IMG/VR virus record: IMGVR_UViG_3300031576_000746
Span: 1 to 38,912 of that record
Direction: 5' to 3' (one strand)
Source: a virus
Length of the DNA stretch: 38,912 bases
Shown here: positions 1 through 6,759 of the stretch, piece by piece
Position numbering within the stretch: position 1 is the first letter of the stretch
How the letters are laid out: the number at the start of each line of letters is the position of its first letter
Made by a program: the position numbers and the translations under genes
Notes under the pieces: generated by a model
What the model saw: the letters and a program-made list of their open reading frames with translations, nothing else
What the model was told of the DNA's origin: nothing
Databases searched by the model: none

Positions 1-120
1 GTCAGGGACGCGGTCAGGGACGCGGTCAGGGACGCGGTCAGGGACGCGGTCAGGGACGCGGTCAGGGACGCGGTCAGGGACGCGGTCAGGGACGCGGTCG
101 GGGGCGCGGTCAGGGACGCG
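1..120 (+). repeat. 12-bp tandem repeat, ten in-frame copies (left edge)
   Basis: Ten consecutive copies of GTCAGGGACGCG. The first eight are identical, the ninth is GTCGGGGGCGCG and the tenth returns to the main form. Each copy encodes Val-Arg-Asp-Ala or Val-Gly-Gly-Ala. The array is cut by the window edge. Confidence 0.95.
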
Positions 121-855
121 GTCATCACGTCGACCTGGTACCGATACATCGGCGGCCAGTTCTGGGTGGGCTGGGGCGGCTGGTGGTGGCTGGCCTCGCC
201 ATCGAGCGTCAGCTTCCTCCGCGAGGTCTGCGGCCTGACCCTGCCGGGCGACCTGATGGAGCGGGCGAAGGCCTACCAGGAGACCGCCGAGAGCGCGTGC
301 TGGTGGTGGCCGCACAAGCGGTTCGTGATGGTCAGCGACCGGCCGATGCGGATCTCGCTCGACGACCGCGGGCGCCTCCACTCTGAGAGCGGCCCGGCGA
401 TCGTCTGGCGCGACGGCTGGGGCGTGTACTCCTGGCACGGCGTCCGGGTCCCGGCGAACGTCATCGAGACGCCGGCCGACAAGATCACCGCGAAGTGGAT
501 CGCCGAGGAGCGTAACGCCGAGATCCGGCGCGTCCTCGTCGAGCGGGTCGGTGCCGAGCGCTACATGGCTCTCGCCGGCGGCAAGGTCGTTAGCCGCGAC
601 GACTGGGGCACGCTCTGGGAGGCGCGGAGCCCGACGCCAATGCGCGTCGTCGAGGTCGTCAACTCGACGCCCGAGCCTGACGGCTCAAGCAAGCGCTACT
701 GGCTCCGGGTGCCCGACACGGCCGAGCGGCGCGAGCCCGACCGCTGCATCGCCTGCGGCACGGATCTGGCGGTCGTCCCGGCCACGGCCCACGAGGCGAT
801 CGCCTGGTCGTACTCGAGCTGCGTCGCTGACTACCGACCGGCGGTGCAGACGTGA
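1..855 (+). CDS. DUF6745-like repeat protein, C-terminal part (5' end at the other window edge)
   Basis: Open from base 1 in frame 1 with no start before the window edge. It begins with ten VRDA/VGGA tetrapeptides and continues into a Trp-rich segment (FWVGWGGWWW). Later parts (SERP-like VSDRPMRISLDDRGRLHSES and DGWGVYSWHGVRVP) match my recollection of DUF6745 proteins, which combine RDAV-type repeats with a conserved C-terminal domain of unknown function. A CxxC sits near the end (CIACGTD). The 5' part is almost certainly the open frame at 38495-38912, which reaches the right edge in the same repeat. Function unknown; such proteins occur in phages and in bacterial genomes. The stop overlaps the GTG of the nuclease gene (GTGA). 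Sure that it is coding and continues off the edge; less sure of the family name. Confidence 0.8.
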   Translation, partial: VRDAVRDAVRDAVRDAVRDAVRDAVRDAVRDAVGGAVRDAVITSTWYRYIGGQFWVGWGGWWWLASPSSVSFLREVCGLTLPGDLMERAKAYQETAESACWWWPHKRFVMVSDRPMRISLDDRGRLHSESGPAIVWRDGWGVYSWHGVRVPANVIETPADKITAKWIAEERNAEIRRVLVERVGAERYMALAGGKVVSRDDWGTLWEARSPTPMRVVEVVNSTPEPDGSSKRYWLRVPDTAERREPDRCIACGTDLAVVPATAHEAIAWSYSSCVADYRPAVQT

Positions 856-1247
856 GCCGTCTCACCGACCTCGAGCGCCGCGAGCGGGCCCTGTCCGAGC
901 GGGACTTCCAGGTCCAGGTCACGGATCTCGCCGAGGCCCTGGGCTGGACCTGGGCGCATTTTCGGGCCATGCAGAACCGGCGGGGCATGTGGCAGGTGCC
1001 CGTCGAGGGCCCGCTCGGCGTCGGTTGGCCGGATGTGGTGCTGCTGAGAGTCCGTGACCGCCGGCTGGTATTCACCGAGCTGAAGCGCGAGCTCGGACAC
1101 GCCACGGCCGAGCAGGCCGCGACGCTGGCGGGTCTCGGCGAGCTCAGTCATGGGCTCGGCGGGTCGATGGTCGAGGCGTACCTCTGGCGGCCCTCCGACC
1201 TCCGGGACCCGATCGAGACGAGCCCGATCTACGCGGTGCTCCGGTGA
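852..1247 (+). CDS. VRR-NUC domain nuclease
   Basis: A 131-aa protein with GTG start overlapping the preceding stop. It shows the PD-(D/E)XK core of VRR-NUC proteins: GWPDVVLL (Asp61) at the end of one strand, then FTELKRE (Glu76, Lys78), then a helix carrying a conserved-type Gln (TAEQAATL, Gln88). The length equals a stand-alone VRR-NUC domain. The family cleaves structured or double-stranded DNA; phage copies are common beside replication or packaging genes and probably act in recombination or DNA processing. The next small gene starts inside its stop (TGATG), so they are co-translated. The family call is confident; the substrate is unknown. Confidence 0.82.
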   Translation: MSRLTDLERRERALSERDFQVQVTDLAEALGWTWAHFRAMQNRRGMWQVPVEGPLGVGWPDVVLLRVRDRRLVFTELKRELGHATAEQAATLAGLGELSHGLGGSMVEAYLWRPSDLRDPIETSPIYAVLR

Positions 1248-1354
1248 TGCCGATGGGACGTCTCGTCGCCGGTGCCTGGCTCCTGGCGATCGCCGCGGTG
1301 GTGGCCGTCGCCGGCGTCGCCCTGGTCCGGCCGCGGGTCCGGTGGTCGGCGTGA
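1247..1354 (+). CDS. 35-aa single-span membrane peptide
   Basis: ATG overlaps the stop of the nuclease gene (TGATG) and its own stop overlaps the GTG of the next gene. Residues about 6-27 are a continuous Ala/Val/Leu-rich hydrophobic stretch, followed by a basic tail (RPRVRW), which suggests a tail inside the cell. It has no recognised family. Support comes from translational coupling on both sides and the clean membrane pattern. A holin-like or membrane-accessory role is only a guess. Confidence 0.55.
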   Translation: MPMGRLVAGAWLLAIAAVVAVAGVALVRPRVRWSA

Positions 1355-1746
1355 GCGCCTACAAGCTGAGCGACGCCGAGTGTCGCTCGATCGCGGTCGC
1401 CCGCTACCGCGGCACGCGGCCGGCCGACCTGGCTATCCGCTACGGCGTCTCGATCCCGACGATCTACGGCGCGATCAAGCGCTCGGCGATCACGTCACGA
1501 GCAGGGCTCGGCACTTGGCCGCCGGACCGGCCGCGGCCCGTTCGACGGCACGCTATCGAGGACATCCGCTACGCCCTCGAGTGGATCCTGTGCTCGTGCG
1601 GCGTCGAGATCATCGCCGAGCCCGACGAGCTCTTCCACGAGCGCCACGAGCCGCTCGTCACGGCCTGGACCGAGCATCGCCGTGACGTTGGCGCCCGCAT
1701 CCTCAGCGTCGCCCAGGAGGCGTCGTTCCACCGGGCCTTCTCGTGA
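1351..1746 (+). CDS. Small helix-turn-helix protein
   Basis: A 131-aa protein with GTG start overlapping the previous stop. Residues about 15-45 hold a resolvase/transposase-type HTH: a helix near RPADLAIRYGVS, a turn, then the recognition helix IPTIYGAIKRS. The rest (LEWILCSCGVEIIAEPDELF, then a basic C-terminus) is not recognised. Lying just before the integrase, it could bind DNA to regulate or assist integration, but this rests on position only. It could also be an early transcription regulator. Confidence 0.6.
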   Translation: MSAYKLSDAECRSIAVARYRGTRPADLAIRYGVSIPTIYGAIKRSAITSRAGLGTWPPDRPRPVRRHAIEDIRYALEWILCSCGVEIIAEPDELFHERHEPLVTAWTEHRRDVGARILSVAQEASFHRAFS

Positions 1747-1880
1747 CGGATCGTCGCGAGCTGGTCCTCGCCCTGGCCGCCGCGATCCGGGAGATCGCGG
1801 AGCGGCGGGCCGCCGAGCGAGCCGCCCGCCGTGCCACACTGACGGTCATCGAGCCGCGTCGAGGAGGACGGGCAGCGTGA
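1743..1880 (+). CDS. 45-aa basic helical protein of unknown function
   Basis: GTG start overlaps the previous stop and its TGA overlaps the GTG of the integrase. Most of the peptide is a predicted amphipathic helix rich in Arg, Ala and Glu (LVLALAAAIREIAERRAA). A GAGGAGG sequence near its 3' end (1861-1867) gives the integrase a ribosome binding site. No family is recognised. Translation of this frame may mainly couple the integrase to the upstream genes. Confidence 0.5.
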   Translation: MTDRRELVLALAAAIREIAERRAAERAARRATLTVIEPRRGGRAA

Positions 1881-3433
1881 TCCGGTCCCTGCCAACCACG
1901 ATCGAGGACCTCCGCGGCCGCCGCGCCGCGCGCTGGATCCGCGAGAGCACGGCCGGCCAGTACGACCGCTATGGGCCCGACGCCCAGGCCGAGCTCGTCG
2001 ATCGCGCGGTCGAGCGCGTCGGCCTCGTCGACACCGGCCTCGGCTGGTCGGCCGCCCACTCGGGTTCGACCGTCCACGCGGCGCCCGCGATGCGGGCCAT
2101 GCTCGCGGCGGCCGCCGCCGGCGCCTTCGACGTCCTCGTCGTCGGCTACGTCGCCCGCTGGCAGCGGAACCTGCGTCAGACGCTCAACCTCCTCGAGGAC
2201 GAGCTCCACCCCGCCGGCGTGGCGGTGTGGTTCTGCGACGAGGAGCTCTTGAGCTCGAACGAGCGCCACTGGGACCAGCTCGTCGACGAGGCCAAGGGCG
2301 CCGAGAGCTGGCTCCGGAAGCACCGCCGGCGGGTCAGGGAGGGCTACGCGGCGAAGCTGGCCACGAAGCGCGACCCTGGCGGCCATCCGCCCTTCGGCTT
2401 CCGCCGGCACGCGACGACGAAGCTCCTCGAGGCGGACCCCGAGCGGGCGGGAGCAGTCGGCCAGGTCTACGAGCTCGCGGCCCGGCGCCTCACCGACCGG
2501 GAGGTCGCCGCGGCGACCTCGCTCGGGCTCTTCACCGTCCGGGGCATCCTCACGAGCCCGCTCTACGCCGGGCGCCTCCGGACGGGCGAGCGGGCCCATT
2601 GGCCGGCGCTCGTCGACGTCGGGCTCTGGGAGACCGTCCAGGCGATCCGGGCCCGCCGGCGGACCCGCGACGGCCGGCCCGGTCGCCGGCGACCGTACGC
2701 GCTCACGATGCTCCATTGCGCCGCCTGCGGCCGCCACCTCATCGGCGACACGGGACGCTACCGCCACCCGGACCCCTGCCCGGCGTTCGTCGCCCGCCGG
2801 CGAGAGCCACGCCATCGCCAGCGGGGCCAGCGCCGGGACATGCCCGGCCATTCCTACCGGGCCGACGAGTACGAGGCGATCGCCCGCGACGTCCTCGGTC
2901 GGGCCGCCCTCGGGTCATCGCTCGTCGCCGACGTCGTCGCCGACGTCGTCGCCGCGACGCGGGATCCGGAGCCCGATCGCCTGGCGCTGGCCAGGATCGG
3001 CCGGGAGCGCGACGCCGCCTTGGTCCGCTACAGGCGCGACCGGGACGCCCGGGCCCTGGAGGCCGCGATGGCGAGCCTCGACGAGCAGGAGCGCGCCGCG
3101 CGCGCCGGTGTCGAGCTCGCCGAGACGATGGACGCCGCCGAGGTCGTCGAGTACCTGCGGGACCTGCCGCGGCTGTGGGACGACGCGCCGGCCTCGAGGC
3201 GCGCCCTGGCCGAGGCGATCTTCGAGCGGATCGAGGTCCTCGGGATCCGGCGGATGCGGATCACGCCGACGCCTGCGGCCATCGCGGCCGGGCTCGCCGA
3301 GGCGTTCTCGAGCGCATCTGCTGGTTATGGTCGGGGCGAGAGGGCTGAAGGCTCCGGTACCCGGCAGATCCGGGGCTGCGCAGTCTCGTTCGACGTCCAG
3401 CCGGTGGCAGCAAGCCGGATCCGCTCGGCTTGA
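1877..3433 (+). CDS. int: Large serine recombinase (phage integrase)
   Basis: A 518-aa protein with GTG start, preceded by GAGGAGG. The frame is open further upstream, but this start fits the family N-terminus and the RBS. The resolvase domain is first, with nucleophile Ser24 in IRESTAGQYD and a second arginine motif YVARWQRNL. The recombinase domain follows (GGHPPFGFRR), then a zinc ribbon starting CAAC near residue 280, then a coiled-coil-like helix rich in Glu, Arg and Ala. The ribbon looks altered: after CAAC only one more nearby Cys (PDPCPAF) is visible. About 45 low-complexity residues follow the conserved part. It would join attP to the host attB by a 2-bp staggered cut through a Ser-DNA link. 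The Gp3-like gene at 35358 is the likely partner for excision. Confidence 0.92.
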   Translation: MIRSLPTTIEDLRGRRAARWIRESTAGQYDRYGPDAQAELVDRAVERVGLVDTGLGWSAAHSGSTVHAAPAMRAMLAAAAAGAFDVLVVGYVARWQRNLRQTLNLLEDELHPAGVAVWFCDEELLSSNERHWDQLVDEAKGAESWLRKHRRRVREGYAAKLATKRDPGGHPPFGFRRHATTKLLEADPERAGAVGQVYELAARRLTDREVAAATSLGLFTVRGILTSPLYAGRLRTGERAHWPALVDVGLWETVQAIRARRRTRDGRPGRRRPYALTMLHCAACGRHLIGDTGRYRHPDPCPAFVARRREPRHRQRGQRRDMPGHSYRADEYEAIARDVLGRAALGSSLVADVVADVVAATRDPEPDRLALARIGRERDAALVRYRRDRDARALEAAMASLDEQERAARAGVELAETMDAAEVVEYLRDLPRLWDDAPASRRALAEAIFERIEVLGIRRMRITPTPAAIAAGLAEAFSSASAGYGRGERAEGSGTRQIRGCAVSFDVQPVAASRIRSA

Positions 3434-3435
3434 CC

Positions 3436-3672
3436 ATGACCGAGACCCGTCGCGGAGTGGAGCACTACCGCGCGGGCCCCCATCTCCCCGACGGCCCGGC
3501 GCGATCGAGCGTCCTCGACTGCTTCCGGTGCGCCGCCGACCGGCGGGTGCTCCGCGAGTACGCCGTCGGGCGGTCCGGGAAGGTCGTCGGCTACATGCGG
3601 CTCTGCGATGCGTGTGCCGGCGACCTCATCCCGCTCGACCCGGATCCGCTCGACGTGACCGGGGTTGCTTGA
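3436..3672 (+). CDS. Small CxxC...CxxC zinc-ribbon-like protein
   Basis: A 78-aa protein starting at ATG 3436, two bases after the integrase stop; a TTG at 3430 is possible but weaker. Two Cys pairs (DCFRCAADRR and LCDACAGD) about 32 residues apart could bind one zinc ion. No enzyme motif is visible. Such small phage zinc proteins usually bind nucleic acid or protein. It is the last gene before the hairpin at 3727 and so probably ends the integrase operon. Confidence 0.6.
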   Translation: MTETRRGVEHYRAGPHLPDGPARSSVLDCFRCAADRRVLREYAVGRSGKVVGYMRLCDACAGDLIPLDPDPLDVTGVA

Positions 3673-3693
3673 CGAAACGCTCGATTCTCGTGC

Positions 3694-3707
3694 CCGGTGA
3701 TCACCGG
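3694..3707. other. 14-bp perfect palindrome in the gap after the integrase operon
   Basis: CCGGTGATCACCGG is perfectly self-complementary and lies in the 100-base gap 3673-3772, 20 bases before a terminator-like hairpin. It could be a protein binding site or part of attP, but nothing in the sequence decides this. Confidence 0.4.
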
Positions 3708-3726
3708 CGCCTTCCTCCAGGGCACA

Positions 3727-3758
3727 GCGGCCGCCGTCTCTCCTCAGACGGCGGCCGC
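3727..3758. terminator. Strong 13-bp hairpin, terminator-like, between integrase and lysis genes
   Basis: GCGGCCGCCGTCT pairs perfectly with AGACGGCGGCCGC across the loop CTCCTC. No T-run follows on either side, as is common for high-GC terminators. It separates the integrase operon from the lysis genes, where a stop in transcription is expected. Confidence 0.6.
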
Positions 3759-3772
3759 AGAACGTCCGGCGC

Positions 3773-4012
3773 ATGCCTGACTGGAACCTCCTCGCCGGCC
3801 CGGCCGCCCTGGCCATCGCCGCGAGCCTCGCCGTCTGGGCGCTCTGGCGCGAGCACGTCAAGGACGACGACCAGAAGGACGGCACGATCAAGACCCTGAC
3901 CGAGACCGTCGGCGCGTTCCCCGCCGCTCTCAAGGACCTGACCTCGGTCGTTGTGGCAGCGGCAGAACGCGAGCGGACGCGGCCACGAAGCGAGCGCGCA
4001 GGTGACCGGTGA
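3773..4012 (+). CDS. Single-span membrane protein with charged tail (lysis region)
   Basis: A 79-aa protein, first gene after the hairpin at 3727. The N-terminus is short, one membrane span runs over residues about 7-25 (LLAGPAALAIAASLAVWALW), and a basic/acidic helical tail follows (WREHVKDDDQKDG, then ERERTRPRSER). The shape resembles small phage membrane proteins encoded beside holins, often with cytoplasmic coiled tails. Its stop overlaps the next start (TGATG). A lysis accessory role is inferred from position. Confidence 0.6.
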   Translation: MPDWNLLAGPAALAIAASLAVWALWREHVKDDDQKDGTIKTLTETVGAFPAALKDLTSVVVAAAERERTRPRSERAGDR

Positions 4013-4233
4013 TGCGCCTTCTCGAATGGCTGTTCGGACCCCGGAAGACGCCCCCGCACGTCCAGGAAGCCCTCGACGCAGCCCGGACGGCCAACGCCGC
4101 GACCGACAGCGCCCACCGGGCCGTGACCTCGTACTGGAAGGCCCGCCGCCTCGAGGCCGCCGAGGCATCGGCGAAGGTCATCGACGACTACCAGGCGGCC
4201 GAGCTCGCACGACTCGCCCGGAGGCATAAGTGA
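4012..4233 (+). CDS. Small helical protein of unknown function (lysis region)
   Basis: A 73-aa protein. ATG at 4012 overlaps the previous stop; a GTG one codon earlier is also in frame. It starts with a hydrophobic patch (RLLEWLFGP) that could lie on the membrane surface. The rest is a charged, Ala-rich helix ending in basic residues (LARLARRHK). No family is recognised. It is translationally coupled on both sides within the lysis block. Confidence 0.55.
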   Translation: MRLLEWLFGPRKTPPHVQEALDAARTANAATDSAHRAVTSYWKARRLEAAEASAKVIDDYQAAELARLARRHK

Positions 4234-4535
4234 GCATCCCCACGCTCCTCGCCGTCCTGACCCTCGGCGTCGGGGTGCCGCTCAACCTGTACGTCACCGC
4301 GAAGCTCTGGCGACTGGCCCAGGCAGCGCCGCACGTGAAGGCCCTCCGCGAGCGGGCGATCGCCGCGACGGCGGTCCTGCTCGTCGTGGTCGTGTTCGGA
4401 CTCATCTTCGCCAACAACGACCTCGTGCCGCCGCTGCTCCCGTTCGACATGACAAAGTTCCTGACCCGCGGCGCGATGCTCGTGGTCGCCGTCGTCCCGG
4501 CGAGCTACTGGCTGTGGGTGTATCGGCCGCGATGA
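4230..4535 (+). CDS. Three-span membrane protein, holin-like
   Basis: A 101-aa protein with GTG start overlapping the previous stop. Hydrophobic segments lie at residues about 4-24, 44-62 and 80-98, with a basic loop after the first (KLWRLAQAAPHVKALRER) and a basic C-terminus. Size and topology fit a three-span holin, and the next gene is the candidate endolysin, whose start overlaps this stop (ATGA). A holin would open the membrane at a set time for the endolysin. Two further holin-like genes follow the peptidase, so which one triggers lysis cannot be told from sequence. Confidence 0.55.
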   Translation: MSIPTLLAVLTLGVGVPLNLYVTAKLWRLAQAAPHVKALRERAIAATAVLLVVVVFGLIFANNDLVPPLLPFDMTKFLTRGAMLVVAVVPASYWLWVYRPR

Positions 4536-5491
4536 CCTGGCTCACGACCGTCTGCACGGAGCGCGAGCCCGACGGCACCTACGAGGACTGCACCTGGGCG
4601 TCGGGCGTGATGTTCGCCAACGAGCGGGAGGGCTACCGGAAGCATCCGCAGACGCAAGCCGAGTACGAGGGCCTGCGAGCCGATGGCGACGACCCGGTGA
4701 TGCCGGGCGACCCGGGCTCCAACCTCGACGACCTCTCGAAGGGGCTCACGAAGCGGTACGGCTGGACGGGCTCGCTCCTCACGACGTGGACGCAGGTCGC
4801 CGCCGTGCCCGTTGGGACCGCGCTCGTCGTCCAGGGGCTCTATTCCGCCCTCCCCACGCGCCTCCGGCGCTGGTCGAAGTTCACCGGGGGCCATGCCGTC
4901 TGCGTCGTCCGCATCGGGACCGGCTGGTGGTGGCTCGATCCGCTGGCACCGAAGGACTACGCCGGCGAATCGATCACGACGGACGAGCTCAAGGCGTACT
5001 TCACGGCCCTGGCGGGAGCCAAGGTCATGGCTATCCCGGTCGGCTCGCAGGAGGTTGAGGTGATCAAGGCCATCAAGGGCGAGGACTGGAAGCCCACCAG
5101 GAATGCGACGACCCTCCTCTCGAACGGCGTCCTCCGCGACGCTCCCTCGAGGGCCGCCCAGATCGTCGAGCGCGTCGATCTCGAAGTGGTCGTCCGGTCG
5201 ATCGCCGAGGTAGCGGCGAACGGCGACAACTGGCGCCTGACGAAGCGGAACGGGCAGACGCTCTACATGCTCCGGTCCGACTGGGTGCCGCTCGTCCAGG
5301 GCGGCGACCCCGCTGTCGACGCAGGGCTCACCGCCTACATCGCCCGGACGCCGGTACCGGCGCCGGACTGCACGGCCGCGGTCGAGGCCGCGGTGGCACC
5401 GCTCAACGCCTCGATCGTCGGCCTCGAGGGCCGGATCGCGGGCATCAAGGCGAAGGTCGCGGCTGGCGCCGTCGACGTCGCCGACGACTGA
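4532..5491 (+). CDS. Papain-like cysteine peptidase, candidate endolysin
   Basis: A 319-aa protein starting at ATG 4532, overlapping the upstream membrane gene. The first ~165 residues show the order and spacing of a papain/C39-like fold: a Cys at the start of a helix (EDCTWASGVMFANE), a His in a strand (FTGGHAVCVVRI), and an Asp in the next strand (WWWLDPLAP). The middle (NWRLTKRNGQTLYMLRSDW) could be a small beta domain for wall binding, and the C-terminus is a short Ala/Val helix. Holin-like genes on both sides make a peptidoglycan peptidase or amidase role likely. No signal peptide is seen, so a holin would be needed. I do not recognise the exact family; a processing protease is the alternative. 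Confidence 0.62.
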   Translation: MTWLTTVCTEREPDGTYEDCTWASGVMFANEREGYRKHPQTQAEYEGLRADGDDPVMPGDPGSNLDDLSKGLTKRYGWTGSLLTTWTQVAAVPVGTALVVQGLYSALPTRLRRWSKFTGGHAVCVVRIGTGWWWLDPLAPKDYAGESITTDELKAYFTALAGAKVMAIPVGSQEVEVIKAIKGEDWKPTRNATTLLSNGVLRDAPSRAAQIVERVDLEVVVRSIAEVAANGDNWRLTKRNGQTLYMLRSDWVPLVQGGDPAVDAGLTAYIARTPVPAPDCTAAVEAAVAPLNASIVGLEGRIAGIKAKVAAGAVDVADD

Positions 5492-5502
5492 GGAGGTAGG
5501 AC

Positions 5503-5724
5503 ATGGGAGCCATCATCGCGCGCCTCAAGGCCGAACCGGCCCTCATCGTGGGCGCCCTCGCCTCGGGGATCGTCGCCGCGGTGCTGTACCTGGCCGGCCA
5601 TGACGTGCTCGGCTCGGACATCGTCGCCACGGTGCAGAACGCCCTCGACCCGGCCCAGGGTGGCTGGCTGATCCCGCTCATCACCGGGTTCGTGACTCGC
5701 TTCTTCGTCAGCCCAGCCCGATGA
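5503..5724 (+). CDS. Holin-like two-span membrane protein
   Basis: A 73-aa protein with a clear AGGAGG (5491-5496) six bases before ATG. Hydrophobic segments cover residues about 13-32 and 52-68, with a short acidic/polar loop between (GHDVLGSDIVATVQNAL) and a basic C-terminus. Size and topology fit small phage holins. It directly follows the candidate endolysin and overlaps the next holin-like gene. Confidence 0.6.
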   Translation: MGAIIARLKAEPALIVGALASGIVAAVLYLAGHDVLGSDIVATVQNALDPAQGGWLIPLITGFVTRFFVSPAR

Positions 5725-5975
5725 ACATCGACGCGATCCGGGCGTTCTTCACCTACGTCATCGCGATCCTGATCCTGGTCGGCGGGTTCTACTCGCTGGT
5801 CCTGAACCAGTTCGTCCTCGACGACCTCAGCAAGGGCGCCGTCATCGGCTTCATGGGCGCCGTCGTCCAGTTCGTCTTCGGTGCCGAGATCGCGAAGGCG
5901 GCGGTCAACTCGACGATCAAGTCGCTCCTGATCCCGCCCCCGCCGCCGACTGACCCGCCGGTCCCGACGCCATGA
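5721..5975 (+). CDS. Holin-like membrane protein with Pro-rich tail
   Basis: An 84-aa protein whose ATG overlaps the previous stop (ATGA). Two hydrophobic stretches (about residues 8-28 and 38-55) are followed by a Pro-rich tail (LLIPPPPPTDPPVPTP). The start MNIDAIRAFFTYVIAILI and the central phrase KGAVIGFMGAVVQFVFG resemble holins of actinobacterial phages as I recall them. With 5503-5724 it may form a holin pair, or one may act as an antiholin. Confidence 0.58.
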   Translation: MNIDAIRAFFTYVIAILILVGGFYSLVLNQFVLDDLSKGAVIGFMGAVVQFVFGAEIAKAAVNSTIKSLLIPPPPPTDPPVPTP

Positions 5976-6199
5976 GCCACACGATCTACCTTCGCGACCG
6001 GAGCTCGGGCCGGATCCACGTCGCTATGCGTGTCGGGCTGGTCCTCCTCACCGCCGAGGGCGACAACCTCGACGCCGCCGGGGATCGCGACGAGATCACC
6101 CTGGCGGATGCGATGGAGGCGGATGCCGAGGCGCTATGTGGCCGATGCTTCCCCGCCGGCGATGTGGTCGAGACGGTCGACGAGACGCTCGAGGCCTGA
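5972..6199 (+). CDS. Small acidic protein of unknown function
   Basis: A 75-aa protein, ATG overlapping the holin stop. It begins with a beta-like segment (HTIYLRDRSSGRIHVAMRV), continues with an acidic stretch, and has two Cys close together (LCGRCFPAGD). No family is recognised. It ends immediately before the HNH gene, whose ATG follows without a gap. Confidence 0.5.
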   Translation: MSHTIYLRDRSSGRIHVAMRVGLVLLTAEGDNLDAAGDRDEITLADAMEADAEALCGRCFPAGDVVETVDETLEA

Positions 6200-6628
6200 A
6201 TGGCTCGGCTTCGCAGCGCCCAGCCCGTTCGCCGGGGACCCCGGCTCTCTCGTCATGCCAGGGGCTACACGAACGGATGGGCCCGCGCATCGAAGGCGGC
6301 CATCGCCCGCCACGTCGCTCGCCTCGGCTGGGTCTGTCCAGGTTGGGGCCGGCCGTCGCACGAGGTGGGGGTGGGTCAGCTGACGGGGGACCACCGCGTG
6401 CCGCGCGCCTTCGGCGGCACCGAAGCCGATGGCATCGACGTCCTGTGTCAGTCGTGCAACAGCGAGCGCGGCCAGCAGACCCGTCGTGAGCTTGCTGCGC
6501 TGCGCGCGGACGGTCAGGCGCCTCGGAAAATCTCTCGTCGCCTCGTCCCCCCCTCAGGACTACGTCCCGGCTCATTTACATCTGTACGAGATCCCCGGCC
6601 GGACCCCGACGGCATCGGCTTCGCATGA
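6200..6628 (+). CDS. HNH endonuclease-like protein beside the terminase
   Basis: A 142-aa protein, ATG directly after the previous stop. The HNH core is at residues about 62-91: GDHRVPRAFGG supplies the metal-binding Asp-His pair, and VLCQSCNSERG is the second zinc-knuckle half and final helix. The first knuckle half is incomplete: only one Cys (WVCPGWG) is seen where CxxC is usual. The usual central Asn before the second CxxC also seems replaced (ADGIDVLC). HNH proteins coded beside terminases take part in cos cleavage and packaging in HK97-like phages. Here that may matter more than usual because the TerL nuclease looks defective. The stop overlaps the next ATG (ATGA). Confidence 0.75.
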   Translation: MARLRSAQPVRRGPRLSRHARGYTNGWARASKAAIARHVARLGWVCPGWGRPSHEVGVGQLTGDHRVPRAFGGTEADGIDVLCQSCNSERGQQTRRELAALRADGQAPRKISRRLVPPSGLRPGSFTSVRDPRPDPDGIGFA

Positions 6629-6759
6629 AGCGCCGGACCGACCAGGTCGAGGTCCCGCGCCGCTGCTACCGCGACGCCGAGCACCGCCTCGAGCTCCTGC
6701 TCGAGCTCGCGCCGAAGGGCGTCCGGATCCGCAACCGGCCCTGGCGGGCGGCGGCCTGA
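6625..6759 (+). CDS. 44-aa basic protein between HNH and small terminase
   Basis: A short frame overlapping the HNH stop (ATGA) and the start of the small terminase (TGATG). The peptide is basic with one predicted helix (DAEHRLELLLELAPKGV) and an Arg/Trp-rich end (RIRNRPWRAAA). No family is recognised. Support is the tight coupling to packaging genes and good codon use; it could assist packaging or just couple translation. Confidence 0.5.
   Translation: MKRRTDQVEVPRRCYRDAEHRLELLLELAPKGVRIRNRPWRAAA

Noticed and set aside
1-120. CRISPR-like or non-coding tandem repeat
   Set aside because: There are no spacers; units are contiguous 12-mers read in frame as tetrapeptides within an open gene.
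1682-1876. Longer start for the integrase
   Set aside because: The frame is open from 1682, but the extra sequence overlaps upstream genes, lacks family similarity and is basic low-complexity. GTG 1877 with GAGGAGG is better.
2227-3348. 373-aa + strand frame inside the integrase gene
   Set aside because: Arg/Pro/Gly-rich shadow of the integrase in another frame, with no recognisable motif.
3310-3433. tRNA-like or att remnant at the integrase 3' end
   Set aside because: No cloverleaf could be formed by eye and no repeat of this sequence was noticed elsewhere in the window.
3668-3700. Promoter from TTGACG after the zinc gene
   Set aside because: No -10 hexamer at suitable spacing; the box overlaps the end of the coding sequence.
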